64,000 bases of DNA from Alloprevotella tannerae ATCC 51259 (GCF_000159995.1 NZ_GG700642.1:948242-1012241); one strand, 5' to 3'; shown: positions 17,050-29,475, counted from the first letter of the stretch. Translations and numbers: made by a program. The notes: generated by a model from the letters alone, not told the origin.

Positions 17050-17285
17050 CATTTGACTACATTTTCTTGTAGAAATAACATTTGGACCTGTGTTTTGCAA
17101 ACTATTCTAAGCAAAATAAGTTCAAAACCGCGATCGGAGAAGTCTAACTATTTCAATTATAATGCTTGAGCCTAAACTTACTCCCACGTTCGTTTGTGCA
17201 GAAAACTGCTCATTAAGTATGAATTTGCGCACAGTCAACAGGTGTGCATCGTCGTTGGGACGGCTTAATTAAATATTATGTTTTG

Positions 17286-17999
17286 TCAATTCTTTTTCAA
17301 ATCAAATAGATAAGTGAGCTTGATGGCAAGCGTTCCATTATTGGACCTCGAGAAGACGTGGCGCTTATCGTTTTTCCAAATATCGCTCAATCCGTAGTAG
17401 TATCTTCCTTCCAGCATAAAATGTCCCGCCTTGCTGTTTAATTCTAAGCCTAAACCGGCCGTAATGCCGTAATCAAATTTGTGATCGGCCGACATGTCGT
17501 ATTGCGCAGAGAGTCCGTTTGGGCGATCAGGGCGTCCTTCTGCGTCGAGCGTCCACGTTGCGCTTTTATGGCTGCGTTCTCCGATTAGAAAACCAATCTG
17601 TGGGCCGGCAATAAGATAGCCCATCAGGCCGCGTTGCTCGCGTCCGAGACTCAGGCGGGCGAGAAAAGGCATCTCAATATAGCTCATATCTCTGCGATAA
17701 CGGTCTGCGATCGGTTCGCCGCGACTGTTTTGAATCTGCTCTTTCCAGCCTAATTGGGTGAAATTGAGTTCTACCTGCAGGGCGCAAAGAAGTTTGAAGT
17801 ATTTTTCGCTCGTTATGCGAAACGTAGCGCCTACCGTTGGACCGATATGCCAGCCTTGCTTGATGGAGGGCGTGAAGCCGATTTGGTTCATCGCGAGGCC
17901 GGCGTTGACACCAAAGGCCAGCGTGTTGCGAGGCTCGCCCAATTGGGCATAAACGTGCGTAGCACTTAATGCGAAGAGCGCCAATAGGAGTTTTTTCAT
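17286..17999 (-). CDS. outer-membrane beta-barrel protein (PorT-like family)
   Basis: 237 residues from ATG 17999; a TTG two codons upstream is less likely. A signal peptide (MKKLLLALFALSATHVYAQ) is followed by alternating amphipathic strands with periodic Gly and aromatic residues, e.g. LAFGVNAGLAMNQIGF, HIGPTVGATFRI, LMGYLIAGPQIGFLIG and KAGHFMLEGRYYYGL. It ends in LAIKLTYLFDLKKN, a typical terminal barrel strand. This is the small outer-membrane barrel type (OMP_b-brl_2) abundant in Bacteroidetes. The gene begins 9 bp after the stop of the LysM protein, so they are co-transcribed and may act together at the outer membrane. Confidence 0.8.
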   Translation of the reverse strand: MKKLLLALFALSATHVYAQLGEPRNTLAFGVNAGLAMNQIGFTPSIKQGWHIGPTVGATFRITSEKYFKLLCALQVELNFTQLGWKEQIQNSRGEPIADRYRRDMSYIEMPFLARLSLGREQRGLMGYLIAGPQIGFLIGERSHKSATWTLDAEGRPDRPNGLSAQYDMSADHKFDYGITAGLGLELNSKAGHFMLEGRYYYGLSDIWKNDKRHVFSRSNNGTLAIKLTYLFDLKKN

Positions 18000-18008
18000 A
18001 AACAATTT

Positions 18009-19505
18009 TTAGCGAGATTGTATCTGTTCGATGGTCTTATCGCTCTTGTAATGAATGAAGCTCACGCTGTTGTTGACCAATCCTCCACCTGCTTCAGTCG
18101 CTGCAAAGTGCATATTGCTTTGTAACATACCCGTGCCGGCGCGCTGCGTAGTGAAGTTCTTGCCATACGTAAACAAGCCTTGCAGCAGATGGCAGGCAAG
18201 ATCGTGACCTAAGAGTCCCATACGCGGCGTTACATCTAAAGGATCTGCATTGAACCACGCCTTATACTGCGCGTTGAATTCGGCGATGCCGCGCGAATAG
18301 GGATTGTAGAACGTATTAGTATATATATATGTATCAACCGCACAGAGATCTTCTCGTAAAGCCTCCTCGTGCTCCAACCAAGTCGGGTAGCCGAAAAGAG
18401 ACACTTTATACTTTGGATATTGCGCCTTAAACAGCTTGATTTTATAAAGTATTTGCCGCAAGACTGCAGGATCGGAACTGTCGGGCACGATGACGGTCTG
18501 TTTGTTCTTGGCGCAAGCCGACTTCAATTGCGTCAGGGGTGCATCAAGATTATAGATTGTTGTTGTGACGCCCGTTGCGTTTAAGCGCGCTTTGAGTTGT
18601 TGTGTGAATGATTGCTCGTTGGCGTTGTTGATATGCATAAACACCGCGTTGCGGATCTTGAAACTCTTCAAGAATAAGTCGGCCGTAAAAATCTGTTGAT
18701 ACTTCGTCGGCGTGTTGAGAAGGCAGAGTTGCGGCGTAGTATGCACTTGCCAAGCTTTAGAAGAGAATGGCACGATCATACGAATCTGTTGCTCTTTCGC
18801 AAAGTTGGCCACCTCTGTGAAATGGGTCGGATAAACCGGGCCAATAATAACATCCGGCTTTTGCGCTCTGAGTTTGTTGAGTATCGTAGCCACAGTTGAC
18901 TGATCAGCATCCTCATTATACGTGTAGATATTGATGTCGCGGCCGTTGCCACGCACCTTATCTGCCGCCATCAGAAAGCCGCGGTAAAACTCTACGCTTC
19001 GCTCGCCTTCGATGCCGGTAGCTTTCATAGGCAGTAGAAAAGCTATGCCGACTGTTTTGCTGACCGGAGCGGCTGCCTGCGTCGGACTATTGCTGGCCGT
19101 AGTCGAGGTCGGAATGTTGATAACCGAACCCTTCTTCAATTTATAATCTTCTTGCCGCATTGCCGGATTGACTGCCACGAGTTCATCTACGGTAATGTTG
19201 TAGCGCTTCGCAATGTTCCACATCGTATCTCCTTTGCTGACGACGTGCGTAGTGGGGCTTCCCGCTGCTCCGCCTGTCGGCAGTAAGATCGTTTGGCCCG
19301 CTTGTAGCGATTCGACGGTTAGTCCGGGATTGATAGACAATATTTTATCTATAGTAGTATGGTGCAGGCGTGCCAAACTATAGAGCGTTTCGCCTCCTTG
19401 TACGACATGCGGCACATTTTTCTGTTGCGCCTCGGCAATCTGTGCGTACAGTAAAAAACTAAAACAGAGAAGAGCGAGGCGCATTATGTGTGTAGAAACT
19501 TTCAT
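18009..19505 (-). CDS. LysM-repeat protein with periplasmic-binding-like domain
   Basis: 498 residues. A signal peptide (to ~26) precedes two LysM domains, about 32-76 (HVVQGGETLYSLARLH) and 86-131 (HVVSKGDTMWNIAKRYN), which bind peptidoglycan glycan strands. A Ser/Thr/Pro/Ala linker leads to a type 1 periplasmic-binding fold (~155-480): VGIAFLLPM, SVEFYRGFLMAAD, KPDVIIGPVYPTHFTEVANF, MIVPFSS and VSLFGYPTWL. No transporter genes are adjacent, so it is unlikely to serve an ABC importer; a cell-wall sensor or scaffold role is inference. This fusion is common in Bacteroidales but uncharacterised. It is in an operon with the beta-barrel gene. Confidence 0.85.
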   Translation of the reverse strand: MKVSTHIMRLALLCFSFLLYAQIAEAQQKNVPHVVQGGETLYSLARLHHTTIDKILSINPGLTVESLQAGQTILLPTGGAAGSPTTHVVSKGDTMWNIAKRYNITVDELVAVNPAMRQEDYKLKKGSVINIPTSTTASNSPTQAAAPVSKTVGIAFLLPMKATGIEGERSVEFYRGFLMAADKVRGNGRDINIYTYNEDADQSTVATILNKLRAQKPDVIIGPVYPTHFTEVANFAKEQQIRMIVPFSSKAWQVHTTPQLCLLNTPTKYQQIFTADLFLKSFKIRNAVFMHINNANEQSFTQQLKARLNATGVTTTIYNLDAPLTQLKSACAKNKQTVIVPDSSDPAVLRQILYKIKLFKAQYPKYKVSLFGYPTWLEHEEALREDLCAVDTYIYTNTFYNPYSRGIAEFNAQYKAWFNADPLDVTPRMGLLGHDLACHLLQGLFTYGKNFTTQRAGTGMLQSNMHFAATEAGGGLVNNSVSFIHYKSDKTIEQIQSR

Positions 19506-19619
19506 CTTTTTTTGTAACTGCTTGATTTAGGCAAAAGTAGTAAAAATGAATGGCTCGGCTGCGAGTTTTACGTTTTTTTCTAAGAAGATAACAGCAACTT
19601 ACGCAACGAAGCACGTGGC

Positions 19620-20642
19620 TTATAGTTTGCTTAACCGTTCTAAAATGTTGCGGTTCAGGCGGCGAATCTTCACTTGTTGGCGGATAAAGACACGTCGCTG
19701 CTTATTCCACCATTGTTCGCCCCCTTCTCCGAAAATTTGTAGCAGTGTATACTGCCGGTTGTGGGCTTTAGGGTTAACTACTATGTTGAGTCCGTGCGGA
19801 ATAATCTCGATTTCAATCTCTTTTCCCGTCATAAAAGGATCACCATCACAGTGAATAGCGCCTTCATTTGGCCGCATAATGTGTACCTTGCGCGAACGAA
19901 AAGCTTTAATTTTACTATTTTTCATCAACTTTCTGCTAAAGAGTTGCATCGCTAACCGAGGTGCTTCAAGGGTAGAAAAGGGTTCCATAATAATAACATC
20001 AAGCAGGCCGTCTTTCATAGAAGCAAAGGGAGCAATGTAAGCGTTGTTGCCATACTGAGATGCGTTAGCGCAGGTTACGACAACCGCTTTGTGTGTTTGC
20101 GTCCCGTTCTCACCCGTCACGGTATAAGTTTCAGGGTGATATTTAACCCACTCTTTCAGCACATTCTCAACGTAAGTAAGCGGGCCGCGCTTGCCGCTTT
20201 CTGCAAACTTCATACTGATCAGCGCGTCGAAGCCTACGCCGCAGGTGCAAAAGAAAGGCCGTCCGTTGATTTTACCGTAGTCAAGACAGTGAATGACTGC
20301 TTGGTTCAGAATACGCGTAGCTTTCGACGGGTCCATCGGCAGGCGCAGATGTCTCGCCAAACCGTTGCCTGAGCCGCACGGAATAATACCTAAGGCAGCA
20401 TCTGTGTGCACTAATGCGCGGGCCACTTCGTTAATCGTTCCATCGCCTCCTACGGCCACGACGATGTGAACGCCTTGTGCAGCGGCTTCGCGGGCGATCT
20501 CTTCAGCGTGGCCGGCATATTCTGTCGTGCGGAGCTCGCATTCGAAAAGCTTGCGATCAATGTTCTTCTCTATGGCGTGCTCGATTGCTGTCCTGCGACC
20601 GTTGCCGGAAATCGGATTGACGATGAATAGGATCTTCTTCAT
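19620..20642 (-). CDS. diacylglycerol/sphingoid lipid kinase family protein
   Basis: 340 residues from ATG 20642 (MKKILFIVNPISGNGRR); six extra upstream codons are unlike the family. Catalytic-domain landmarks are NPISGNG (~9), AVGGDGTINEVARAL (~60), IPCGSGNGLARHL (~88) and GVGFDALIS (~137), with a C-terminal strand-rich CDGDPF block. The family phosphorylates diacylglycerol or sphingoid bases and ceramides. It is divergent from serine palmitoyltransferase (start codons 200 bp apart), so a sphingolipid substrate is a tempting but unproven inference. Confidence 0.85.
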   Translation of the reverse strand: MKKILFIVNPISGNGRRTAIEHAIEKNIDRKLFECELRTTEYAGHAEEIAREAAAQGVHIVVAVGGDGTINEVARALVHTDAALGIIPCGSGNGLARHLRLPMDPSKATRILNQAVIHCLDYGKINGRPFFCTCGVGFDALISMKFAESGKRGPLTYVENVLKEWVKYHPETYTVTGENGTQTHKAVVVTCANASQYGNNAYIAPFASMKDGLLDVIIMEPFSTLEAPRLAMQLFSRKLMKNSKIKAFRSRKVHIMRPNEGAIHCDGDPFMTGKEIEIEIIPHGLNIVVNPKAHNRQYTLLQIFGEGGEQWWNKQRRVFIRQQVKIRRLNRNILERLSKL

Positions 20643-20760
20643 AATAGAAATTTGCTGCAAAAATATAAATAGCCGCCCAAACTCTCTCCCTCCAACTTAA
20701 CCTTTTGCCGCTCAATGAAAAAAAATAAGTGCTTGCCAGACCTTTTAAGGTGGAAATACC

Positions 20761-20768
20761 TATCTTTG
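20761..20768 (+). promoter_or_regulatory. -7 element (TATCTTTG) for serine palmitoyltransferase
   Basis: Exact TAnnTTTG match, 73 bp upstream of the ATG at 20842. The -33 box is not clear. Confidence 0.55.
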
Positions 20769-20841
20769 CAGCCTTGAAAAGCGGACTCACTGCACGAATT
20801 GCCTCAAAGTGAGCCGAAATTCGTACGAAAATCATTATTAT

Positions 20842-22029
20842 ATGAGCATATTAGACGATAGACTGGCCAAATACACCTTGCCCCAACATTACATGGATCT
20901 GGGGATGTATCCTTATTTCCGAGAAATAGATGGCAAGCAGGGGACAGAAGTAAATATGGGTGGTCATGACGTTTTGATGTTCGGGTCAAACGCTTACACA
21001 GGCTTGCCCGGCGATCAGCGCATCATTGATGCCGGCATTGAGGCCTTGCAACAATACGGATCCGGTTGTGCCGGCTCGCGCTTCCTTAATGGTACGCTGG
21101 ACATTCACGTAAAGTTGGAGAAGGAGTTGGCTGAATACATAGGCAAAGACGAGTCGCTTTGTTTTTCGACCGGCTTTACAGTCAATTCAGGCGTGATCCC
21201 GTCCTTGCTGACGCGCGAAGATTATATCATCTGCGATGATCGCGATCACGCTTCAATCGTTGATGGGCGTCGTCTGAGTTTTGCTAAGGCTTTGAAGTAT
21301 AAGCACAATGATATGGAAGATTTGGAGCGGCAGTTGCAAAAATGTACGCCCGAATCCGTTAAACTCATTGTCGTTGACGGCGTTTTCTCTATGGAGGGCG
21401 ATTTGGCCAACTTGCCGGAAATCGTGCGTCTTAAGCATAAATATAATGCGGTGCTTATGGTCGACGAGGCCCACGGCTTAGGCGTCTTCGGACGCGAGGG
21501 GCGCGGCGTGTGCGATCATTTTGGGCTCACGGATCAGGTCGATCTGATTATGGGCACATTTAGTAAATCGTTAGCCAGCATCGGAGGCTTTATAGCTGCC
21601 AATAAGACAATAATCAATTGGCTGCGCCACAATGCACGCACATATATTTTCAGTGCCTCTGCAACACCTGCCTCAACGGCTTGTGCCCGCGAAGCTTTAC
21701 GCATTATTCAGCAAGAACCTGAGCGCATTCAGGCGCTTTGGGATGTGACCAATTATGCTTTGAAGCGCTTCCGTGAAGAGGGTTTTGAAATTGGCGCGAC
21801 AGCGTCTCCCATCATTCCGCTTTATGTGCGTGATGTGCAAAAAACTTTCATCGTGACCAAGCGTGCTTTTGATGAAGGTGTCTTTATCAACCCCGTAATT
21901 CCACCGGCCTGCGCTCCTCAAGATACGTTGGTGCGCTTTGCTTTGATGGCTACACATACACACGAGCAAGTAGATCGAGGCATCGCTGCCTTGACGAAAG
22001 TTTTCCGCGAACTGGATATTATTCGATAA
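20842..22029 (+). CDS. spt: serine palmitoyltransferase (alpha-oxoamine synthase)
   Basis: 395 residues from ATG 20842 (MSILDDRLAKYTLPQHYMDLG); an upstream in-frame start adds 11 residues of no resemblance. A PLP-dependent alpha-oxoamine synthase that condenses serine with an acyl-CoA/ACP to give 3-ketosphinganine, the first step of sphingolipid synthesis, a hallmark of Bacteroidales. GSGCAGSRFLNGT (~73-85), DEAHGLGVFG (~208) and the Schiff-base lysine in GTFSKSLASIGG (Lys ~242) are visible. The close relatives KBL and AONS are alternatives, but the N-terminus and phylum favour SPT. A strong terminator follows at 22073-22103. Confidence 0.87.
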   Translation: MSILDDRLAKYTLPQHYMDLGMYPYFREIDGKQGTEVNMGGHDVLMFGSNAYTGLPGDQRIIDAGIEALQQYGSGCAGSRFLNGTLDIHVKLEKELAEYIGKDESLCFSTGFTVNSGVIPSLLTREDYIICDDRDHASIVDGRRLSFAKALKYKHNDMEDLERQLQKCTPESVKLIVVDGVFSMEGDLANLPEIVRLKHKYNAVLMVDEAHGLGVFGREGRGVCDHFGLTDQVDLIMGTFSKSLASIGGFIAANKTIINWLRHNARTYIFSASATPASTACAREALRIIQQEPERIQALWDVTNYALKRFREEGFEIGATASPIIPLYVRDVQKTFIVTKRAFDEGVFINPVIPPACAPQDTLVRFALMATHTHEQVDRGIAALTKVFRELDIIR

Positions 22030-22072
22030 GCAAAGACTTTTCTATAAAGAATAACCGGTTTTTCTCCGGTAA

Positions 22073-22103
22073 GTAAAGGCAACGACTGATGCGTTGCCTT
22101 TAC
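22073..22103 (+). terminator. intrinsic terminator of spt
   Basis: 12-bp stem GTAAAGGCAACG / CGTTGCCTTTAC followed by TTTTATTTT. Confidence 0.9.
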
Positions 22104-24629
<2,526 letters not shown>

Positions 24630-24687
24630 TAGTCTTGCGCATAGAGCTGTCTTTGTTATTCTAAATAGCTAAACCAAGCGAAAACGT

Positions 24688-24930
24688 ATGAAAGTAATCA
24701 TAGTTTCACCGGAAAAGGTCTTGTATCAAGGCGAAGCTTCGTCGGTAGTCGTTCCGGGTGAGAAGGGGCGTTTTGAGATCTTAGACCACCACGCGCCAAT
24801 TATCTCGACTTTGACGAAAGGCACAGTTGTCTGCCGCGGAAATGCTCCTGTGACACTCGCTGTGCGCGGCGGATTCGTGGACGTAGCTTGCAATGAAGTT
24901 AGTATTTGCGTAGAAGAGGAGTGTAAATGA
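24688..24930 (+). CDS. atpC: F1Fo ATP synthase subunit epsilon
   Basis: 80 residues, covering only the N-terminal beta-sandwich (VIIVSPEKVLYQGEASSVVVPGEKGRFEILDHHAPIIS). The C-terminal helical hairpin, which in longer epsilon subunits inhibits ATP hydrolysis, is absent, as in other Bacteroidales. It sits between rotor gamma and the c-ring. The stop overlaps the next start by 4 bp (24927-24930). Confidence 0.93.
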   Translation: MKVIIVSPEKVLYQGEASSVVVPGEKGRFEILDHHAPIISTLTKGTVVCRGNAPVTLAVRGGFVDVACNEVSICVEEECK

Positions 24931-25334
24931 AAGTTGCTAAGCCCCTTATTTCATTGGCAGTAGTTTACTTGCTACTCGGTCCTATACTTTTCCTGTTGGA
25001 AAGGAATCAGCTTGGGATGGAAGCGCTCAAACAAATATTGCCGATAATCTTGCTGGGGACGTTTTTCTTTGCTTTTTCTTTCTTCGAACTTTCCTTTGGC
25101 GATCGCTTACGGCGAACTCAGAATAAGACGATGACCGGCTTTTATTTGACGACGAAAGTGGTGCGCCTATTATCAGCCTTAGTATTGTTTTTGATCTACG
25201 CCTTATTAGTTAAGACGCAGCTATTATACTTTACGATTAACCTTGCCGGGTTTTACTTGGTGACAACAGCTTTCTTGTCTTATTATTATATAAGGGTGGA
25301 AAGCAAGTCAAAATCGGAGGCTAAAGCTTCATAA
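24927..25334 (+). CDS. small four-helix membrane protein in the atp operon (AtpI-like position)
   Basis: 135 residues with about four hydrophobic segments (near 7-23, 33-52, 72-90, 95-118) and a basic, Ser/Lys-rich tail (VESKSKSEAKAS). It overlaps atpC by 4 bp and precedes atpB by 23 bp, so it is made with the synthase. The place and topology match AtpI/Atp-associated assembly factors that help build the c-ring, but there is no sequence motif to prove homology. Bacteroidales often have such a gene here. Confidence 0.72.
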   Translation: MKVAKPLISLAVVYLLLGPILFLLERNQLGMEALKQILPIILLGTFFFAFSFFELSFGDRLRRTQNKTMTGFYLTTKVVRLLSALVLFLIYALLVKTQLLYFTINLAGFYLVTTAFLSYYYIRVESKSKSEAKAS

Positions 25335-25357
25335 ATTCTCGCATTATCTCAAACGAT

Positions 25358-26428
25358 ATGAAACATATTTACGCCATAGGAATAGCGCTTATTTTTGCTC
25401 TTTTTACATTTGTACCTGCTCCTGCGCACGCCGAAGAGGAGGTCGATGTGAAAGAAATCGTATTAGGGCATATGAGCGATGCTTACGAATGGCATATCAC
25501 GACCTTTGGACATAAGCATATCTCATTACCGCTCCCTGTTATCGTAAAAAGTCAGCGTGACGGGCAATGGCACGTATTCTCTTCTGCTCGCTTCGAGGAG
25601 GGTGCGGGAGGTGTATATGATGGCTTTTATATTGATGCTGCGCGACAAGGAAAGATTTATGAAAAAGGCTACGAGGAACGCCCTTGGGATTTAAGCATTA
25701 CCAAAGATGTGGTGCAGATTTGGCTCAACGTCCTTGTCTTGCTTTTGATCTTCATTCCTTGTGCTCGTTGGTATAAACGCCACGAGGTGACCAAGGAGGC
25801 GCCAAAAGGTTTTGTGGGCTGTATCGAAGTGCTCGTCTCTGCGATCAACGATGATGTGATCAAAACAGGAATCGGCGAAAAGAACTATCGTCCTTATTCC
25901 CCTTTCCTCTTGACGATGTTCTTCTTCATCTTGGTTACAAACTTGATGGGCTTGATTCCCTTCTTCCCGGGAGGTGCTAACGTGACCGGTAATATTACGA
26001 TAACCTTTCTCTTGGCTTTCCTTACCTTTATTGCAATCAATGTCTTTGGCAATAAGGAATATTGGAAAGAAGTATTTTGGCCGGACGTTCCGGTTTGGAT
26101 GAAGTGTCCGGTGCCCTTGATGCCCGTTATCGAGTTCTTTAGCTTATTTACGAAGCCTTTCGCCTTGATGGTGCGTCTCTTTGCCAATATGTTGGCGGGG
26201 CATGCAATTATACTTTCATTGACGTGTGTGATCTTTATTACTCTCCAAGTCAATCTCTATGTAGGATCAACCATCTCAGTCTTCAGTGCAATCTTGATGA
26301 TCTTTATGAATGCTCTCGAACTCTTGGTTGCATTTATTCAGGCTTATGTCTTTACGATGCTGAGCGCGATCTTTATTGGCTTGGCACATCCGCATCACGA
26401 ACATACTACAAATCAAATAAAAGAATAA
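25358..26428 (+). CDS. atpB: F1Fo ATP synthase subunit a
   Basis: 356 residues, longer than E. coli subunit a because of an N-terminal signal-like segment (to ~25, ending APAHA) and a ~100-residue extracytoplasmic His/Glu-containing domain typical of Bacteroidetes. Membrane helices follow, with the stator-channel helix FTKPFALMVRLFANMLAGH carrying the essential Arg (in MVRLFANM) and a late ALELLVAFIQAYVFTML helix. It forms the two proton half-channels against the c-ring. Confidence 0.95.
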   Translation: MKHIYAIGIALIFALFTFVPAPAHAEEEVDVKEIVLGHMSDAYEWHITTFGHKHISLPLPVIVKSQRDGQWHVFSSARFEEGAGGVYDGFYIDAARQGKIYEKGYEERPWDLSITKDVVQIWLNVLVLLLIFIPCARWYKRHEVTKEAPKGFVGCIEVLVSAINDDVIKTGIGEKNYRPYSPFLLTMFFFILVTNLMGLIPFFPGGANVTGNITITFLLAFLTFIAINVFGNKEYWKEVFWPDVPVWMKCPVPLMPVIEFFSLFTKPFALMVRLFANMLAGHAIILSLTCVIFITLQVNLYVGSTISVFSAILMIFMNALELLVAFIQAYVFTMLSAIFIGLAHPHHEHTTNQIKE

Positions 26429-26433
26429 ATTAA

Positions 26434-26691
<258 letters not shown>

Positions 26692-26717
26692 TAGCTTTAC
26701 ACATCGATAATTTGAAA

Positions 26718-26752
26718 AAAGGCCGCACTCCATATTATATATGGAGGCCTTT
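26718..26752 (+). promoter_or_regulatory. intercistronic hairpin between atpE and atpF
   Basis: AAAGGCC ... CTCCATA-loop-TATGGAG-GCCTTT, a stem with a small bulge and only a short T run. It may stabilise the atpE message or partly terminate, raising c-subunit output over the downstream genes. Confidence 0.6.
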
Positions 26753-26781
26753 ATCAAACTCAATTAAATAAAGACGATATT

Positions 26782-27288
26782 ATGGAGAATATGCCATCCA
26801 TATTGACGCCCGACTTTGGCTTGCTATTTTGGATGCTGCTCGCATTCGGAGTCGTCTTCTTCTTATTGGCAAAGTATGGCTTTCCGGCAATAACTAAGGC
26901 TGTTGAGGAACGCAAGAACTATATTGATGAGTCGCTCAAAAATGCTCGTGAGACTAATGAGAGGTTGGCCAACGTAAAGGTTGAGAGTGAAAACATCTTG
27001 AAGGAAGCGCACGAACAGCAGGCTCGTATCATTAAAGAAGCGATGGCTACACGCGATAATATTATCGCAGAGGCCCGAAATAAGGCCCAAACAGAAGGGC
27101 AACAGCTCTTTGAAGAGGCCAAAAAGCAAATTGTAGCTGAAAAGGAAAACGCTTTGCGTGACATTCGCTCGCAAGTTGCAGATCTGTCTGTCTTGATTGC
27201 GGAGAAAGTAATACGTCGCCAGTTGGACAATGCCGAAGAGCAGGAGAAGTATATCGATAGGATTCTTAATGATATGAATAAAGGCTGA
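26782..27288 (+). CDS. atpF: F1Fo ATP synthase subunit b
   Basis: 168 residues. One N-terminal membrane helix (~10-28, FGLLFWMLLAFGVVFFLLA) is followed by a long charged coiled coil (Glu/Lys/Ala-rich, ~35-155). It is the peripheral stalk linking subunit a to the delta/alpha head. The delta gene begins 2 bp after the stop. Confidence 0.94.
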   Translation: MENMPSILTPDFGLLFWMLLAFGVVFFLLAKYGFPAITKAVEERKNYIDESLKNARETNERLANVKVESENILKEAHEQQARIIKEAMATRDNIIAEARNKAQTEGQQLFEEAKKQIVAEKENALRDIRSQVADLSVLIAEKVIRRQLDNAEEQEKYIDRILNDMNKG

Positions 27289-27290
27289 TC

Positions 27291-27830
27291 ATGGATATCG
27301 GAATTATTTCTATTCGCTACGCAAAAGCTCTGCTACGATTTGCGATAGATAATAAAGAGGAAGAGCGCGTCTATGCGGAAATGGAGACGATGGCGCATTC
27401 TTTCTTGCATATTCCTACGTTGCGCCAAGTTCTTCAGGATCCACTATCAGACAATGCTCGACAAGTTGAGATTCTTTCTTGTGCAACGTGCGGCAATGAA
27501 AGTTTATCTGCTTCTACGAAGCGCTTCATTCAGTTAGTGACAGTGCATAATCGCACAGATCTGATGCAGTTTATCGCCCAAGCTTATATTACGCTTTACT
27601 TGAAGCGTAAACGTATCATTAAGGGGCGGCTGATTGTGCCGATGGCTACGCCGGAGACAATTTGTCAGAAATTGCAGGAGATTATTGAAAAACGAACCAA
27701 TTGCAGCATTGAGTTTAAGGTGGAAATAGATGCGTCCATAGCAGGCGGATTTATCTTGGATTACGATACTTATCGATTAGATGCAAGTCTGAAAACCCAA
27801 TTAAAGGAGCTGCGCGACGCACTTGCTTAG
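27291..27830 (+). CDS. atpH: F1Fo ATP synthase subunit delta
   Basis: 179 residues, with the family's helical N-terminal domain (IGIISIRYAKALLRFAIDNKEEERVYAEM) and the C-terminal signature region IKGRLIVPMA...IEFKVEIDASIAGGFILDYDTYRLDASL. It connects the b stalk to the top of F1. Tightly spaced after atpF. Confidence 0.93.
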   Translation: MDIGIISIRYAKALLRFAIDNKEEERVYAEMETMAHSFLHIPTLRQVLQDPLSDNARQVEILSCATCGNESLSASTKRFIQLVTVHNRTDLMQFIAQAYITLYLKRKRIIKGRLIVPMATPETICQKLQEIIEKRTNCSIEFKVEIDASIAGGFILDYDTYRLDASLKTQLKELRDALA

Positions 27831-27891
27831 TTTTTGAAAGAAGACGGGCGATGAGCGAATGCTCCGATTATTCTAAATAGCAAACAATAAT

Positions 27892-29475
27892 ATGTCAAAC
27901 AATATCAAACCAAGTGAAGTATCGGATATCCTTTTGCAGCAATTGAAGGATATCAATATCAAGGTCAAGTTTGAGGAAGTTGGCGTTGTCCTTACAGTGG
28001 GTGACGGCGTTTCTCGCGTTTATGGCCTTTCCAATGTCACGGAGAACGAACTCGTGCAGTTTGAAAACGGCGTGATGGGTGTAGCGATGAACTTGGAAGA
28101 AGATAACGTCGGCGTGGTTTTACTTGGTCCGTCTGAAGGAATTAAAGAGGGCCAAAGCGTGAAGCGTACTGATCGCGTTGCTTCTATTGAAGTAAGCGAT
28201 GAAATGTTGGGGCGCGTTATCAATCCGCTTGGTACTCCCCTTGATGGAGCCGGTGCGATTGGTGGAGAGAAATATCTGATGCCGCTTGATCGTAAGGCGC
28301 CGGGTGTTATTTATCGCCAACCCGTTAATCAAGCTTTGCAAACGGGCTTGAAAGCTGTCGACTCAATGATTCCTATTGGCCGCGGTCAGCGTGAATTGAT
28401 TATTGGCGACCGTCAGACCGGAAAGACCGCCATTGCCATAGATACAATCATTAACCAACGAGAGAATTTTGAGAAAGGTGATCCCGTTTATTGTATTTAT
28501 GTCGCCATAGGTCAGAAAGCGTCTACTGTTGCAGCTACAGTAGAGACGTTGAAGAAAAACGGCGCTATGCCTTATACGATTATTGTTAGCGCAACGGCTT
28601 CCGAGCCGGCTGCGTTACAATACTTTGCCCCTTTTGCCGGTGCGGCTATTGGCGAATACTTTCGCGATCGTGGCTTGTCAGCTTTAGTCGTATATGATGA
28701 CTTGTCGAAGCAAGCTGTTGCTTATCGCGAGGTGTCCTTGATTCTTCGTCGTCCATCCGGCCGTGAAGCTTATCCTGGTGATGTCTTCTACCTTCACTCT
28801 CGCTTGTTGGAGCGTGCCGCAAAGATTAACAATCAAGATGAAGTCGCCGCTAATATGAACGACCTGCCCGAATGTATGCAAGGTAAGGTTAAAGGTGGTG
28901 GCTCATTGACTGCATTGCCTATCATTGAGACGCAAGCCGGCGACGTTTCTGCTTATATTCCGACGAACGTAATTTCTATTACCGACGGCCAGATTTATTT
29001 GGATACAAACCTCTTCAACAGAGGCCAACGTCCGGCTATTGATGTGGGTATTTCCGTCAGCCGTGTGGGTGGTGCAGCTCAGATTAAGAGTATGAAGAAA
29101 GTGGCCGGAACGTTGAAGATTGACCAAGCACAGTATCGTGAATTGGAGTCTTTTGCGAAGTTCTCTTCTGATATGGATCCGGTGACAGCTATGACCATCG
29201 ACCGTGGACGTAAGAATAACGTCCTCTTGATTCAGAAGCAGTATTCGCCGATGCCCGTTACAGAGCAAGTAGCCATACTTTATTGTGGCACACGGGGACT
29301 CTTGAAGAGCGTACCATTGGAGAAGGTCGATGATTTCCAGACATCTTTCTTGCAAATCGTGCGTTCCTCTCATCAAGAAGATATTTTAGATGAAATTGTC
29401 AAAGGTAATCTGAGTAAGGAAGTTTGCCAAGCGATTGAGAAAGTTGCATCCGAAGTTTCCGCCCAATATCAGTAA
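27892..29475 (+). CDS. atpA: F1Fo ATP synthase subunit alpha
   Basis: 527 residues, the non-catalytic nucleotide-binding partner of beta. [14 protein letters not shown] at the N-terminus (delta contact) is followed by the barrel domain, Walker [12 protein letters not shown] (~173), [36 protein letters not shown] (this long block lies at ~264-300) and the arginine-finger region [16 protein letters not shown]. Complete, of normal length. Confidence 0.98.
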   Translation: MSNNIKPSEVSDILLQQLKDINIKVKFEEVGVVLTVGDGVSRVYGLSNVTENELVQFENGVMGVAMNLEEDNVGVVLLGPSEGIKEGQSVKRTDRVASIEVSDEMLGRVINPLGTPLDGAGAIGGEKYLMPLDRKAPGVIYRQPVNQALQTGLKAVDSMIPIGRGQRELIIGDRQTGKTAIAIDTIINQRENFEKGDPVYCIYVAIGQKASTVAATVETLKKNGAMPYTIIVSATASEPAALQYFAPFAGAAIGEYFRDRGLSALVVYDDLSKQAVAYREVSLILRRPSGREAYPGDVFYLHSRLLERAAKINNQDEVAANMNDLPECMQGKVKGGGSLTALPIIETQAGDVSAYIPTNVISITDGQIYLDTNLFNRGQRPAIDVGISVSRVGGAAQIKSMKKVAGTLKIDQAQYRELESFAKFSSDMDPVTAMTIDRGRKNNVLLIQKQYSPMPVTEQVAILYCGTRGLLKSVPLEKVDDFQTSFLQIVRSSHQEDILDEIVKGNLSKEVCQAIEKVASEVSAQYQ

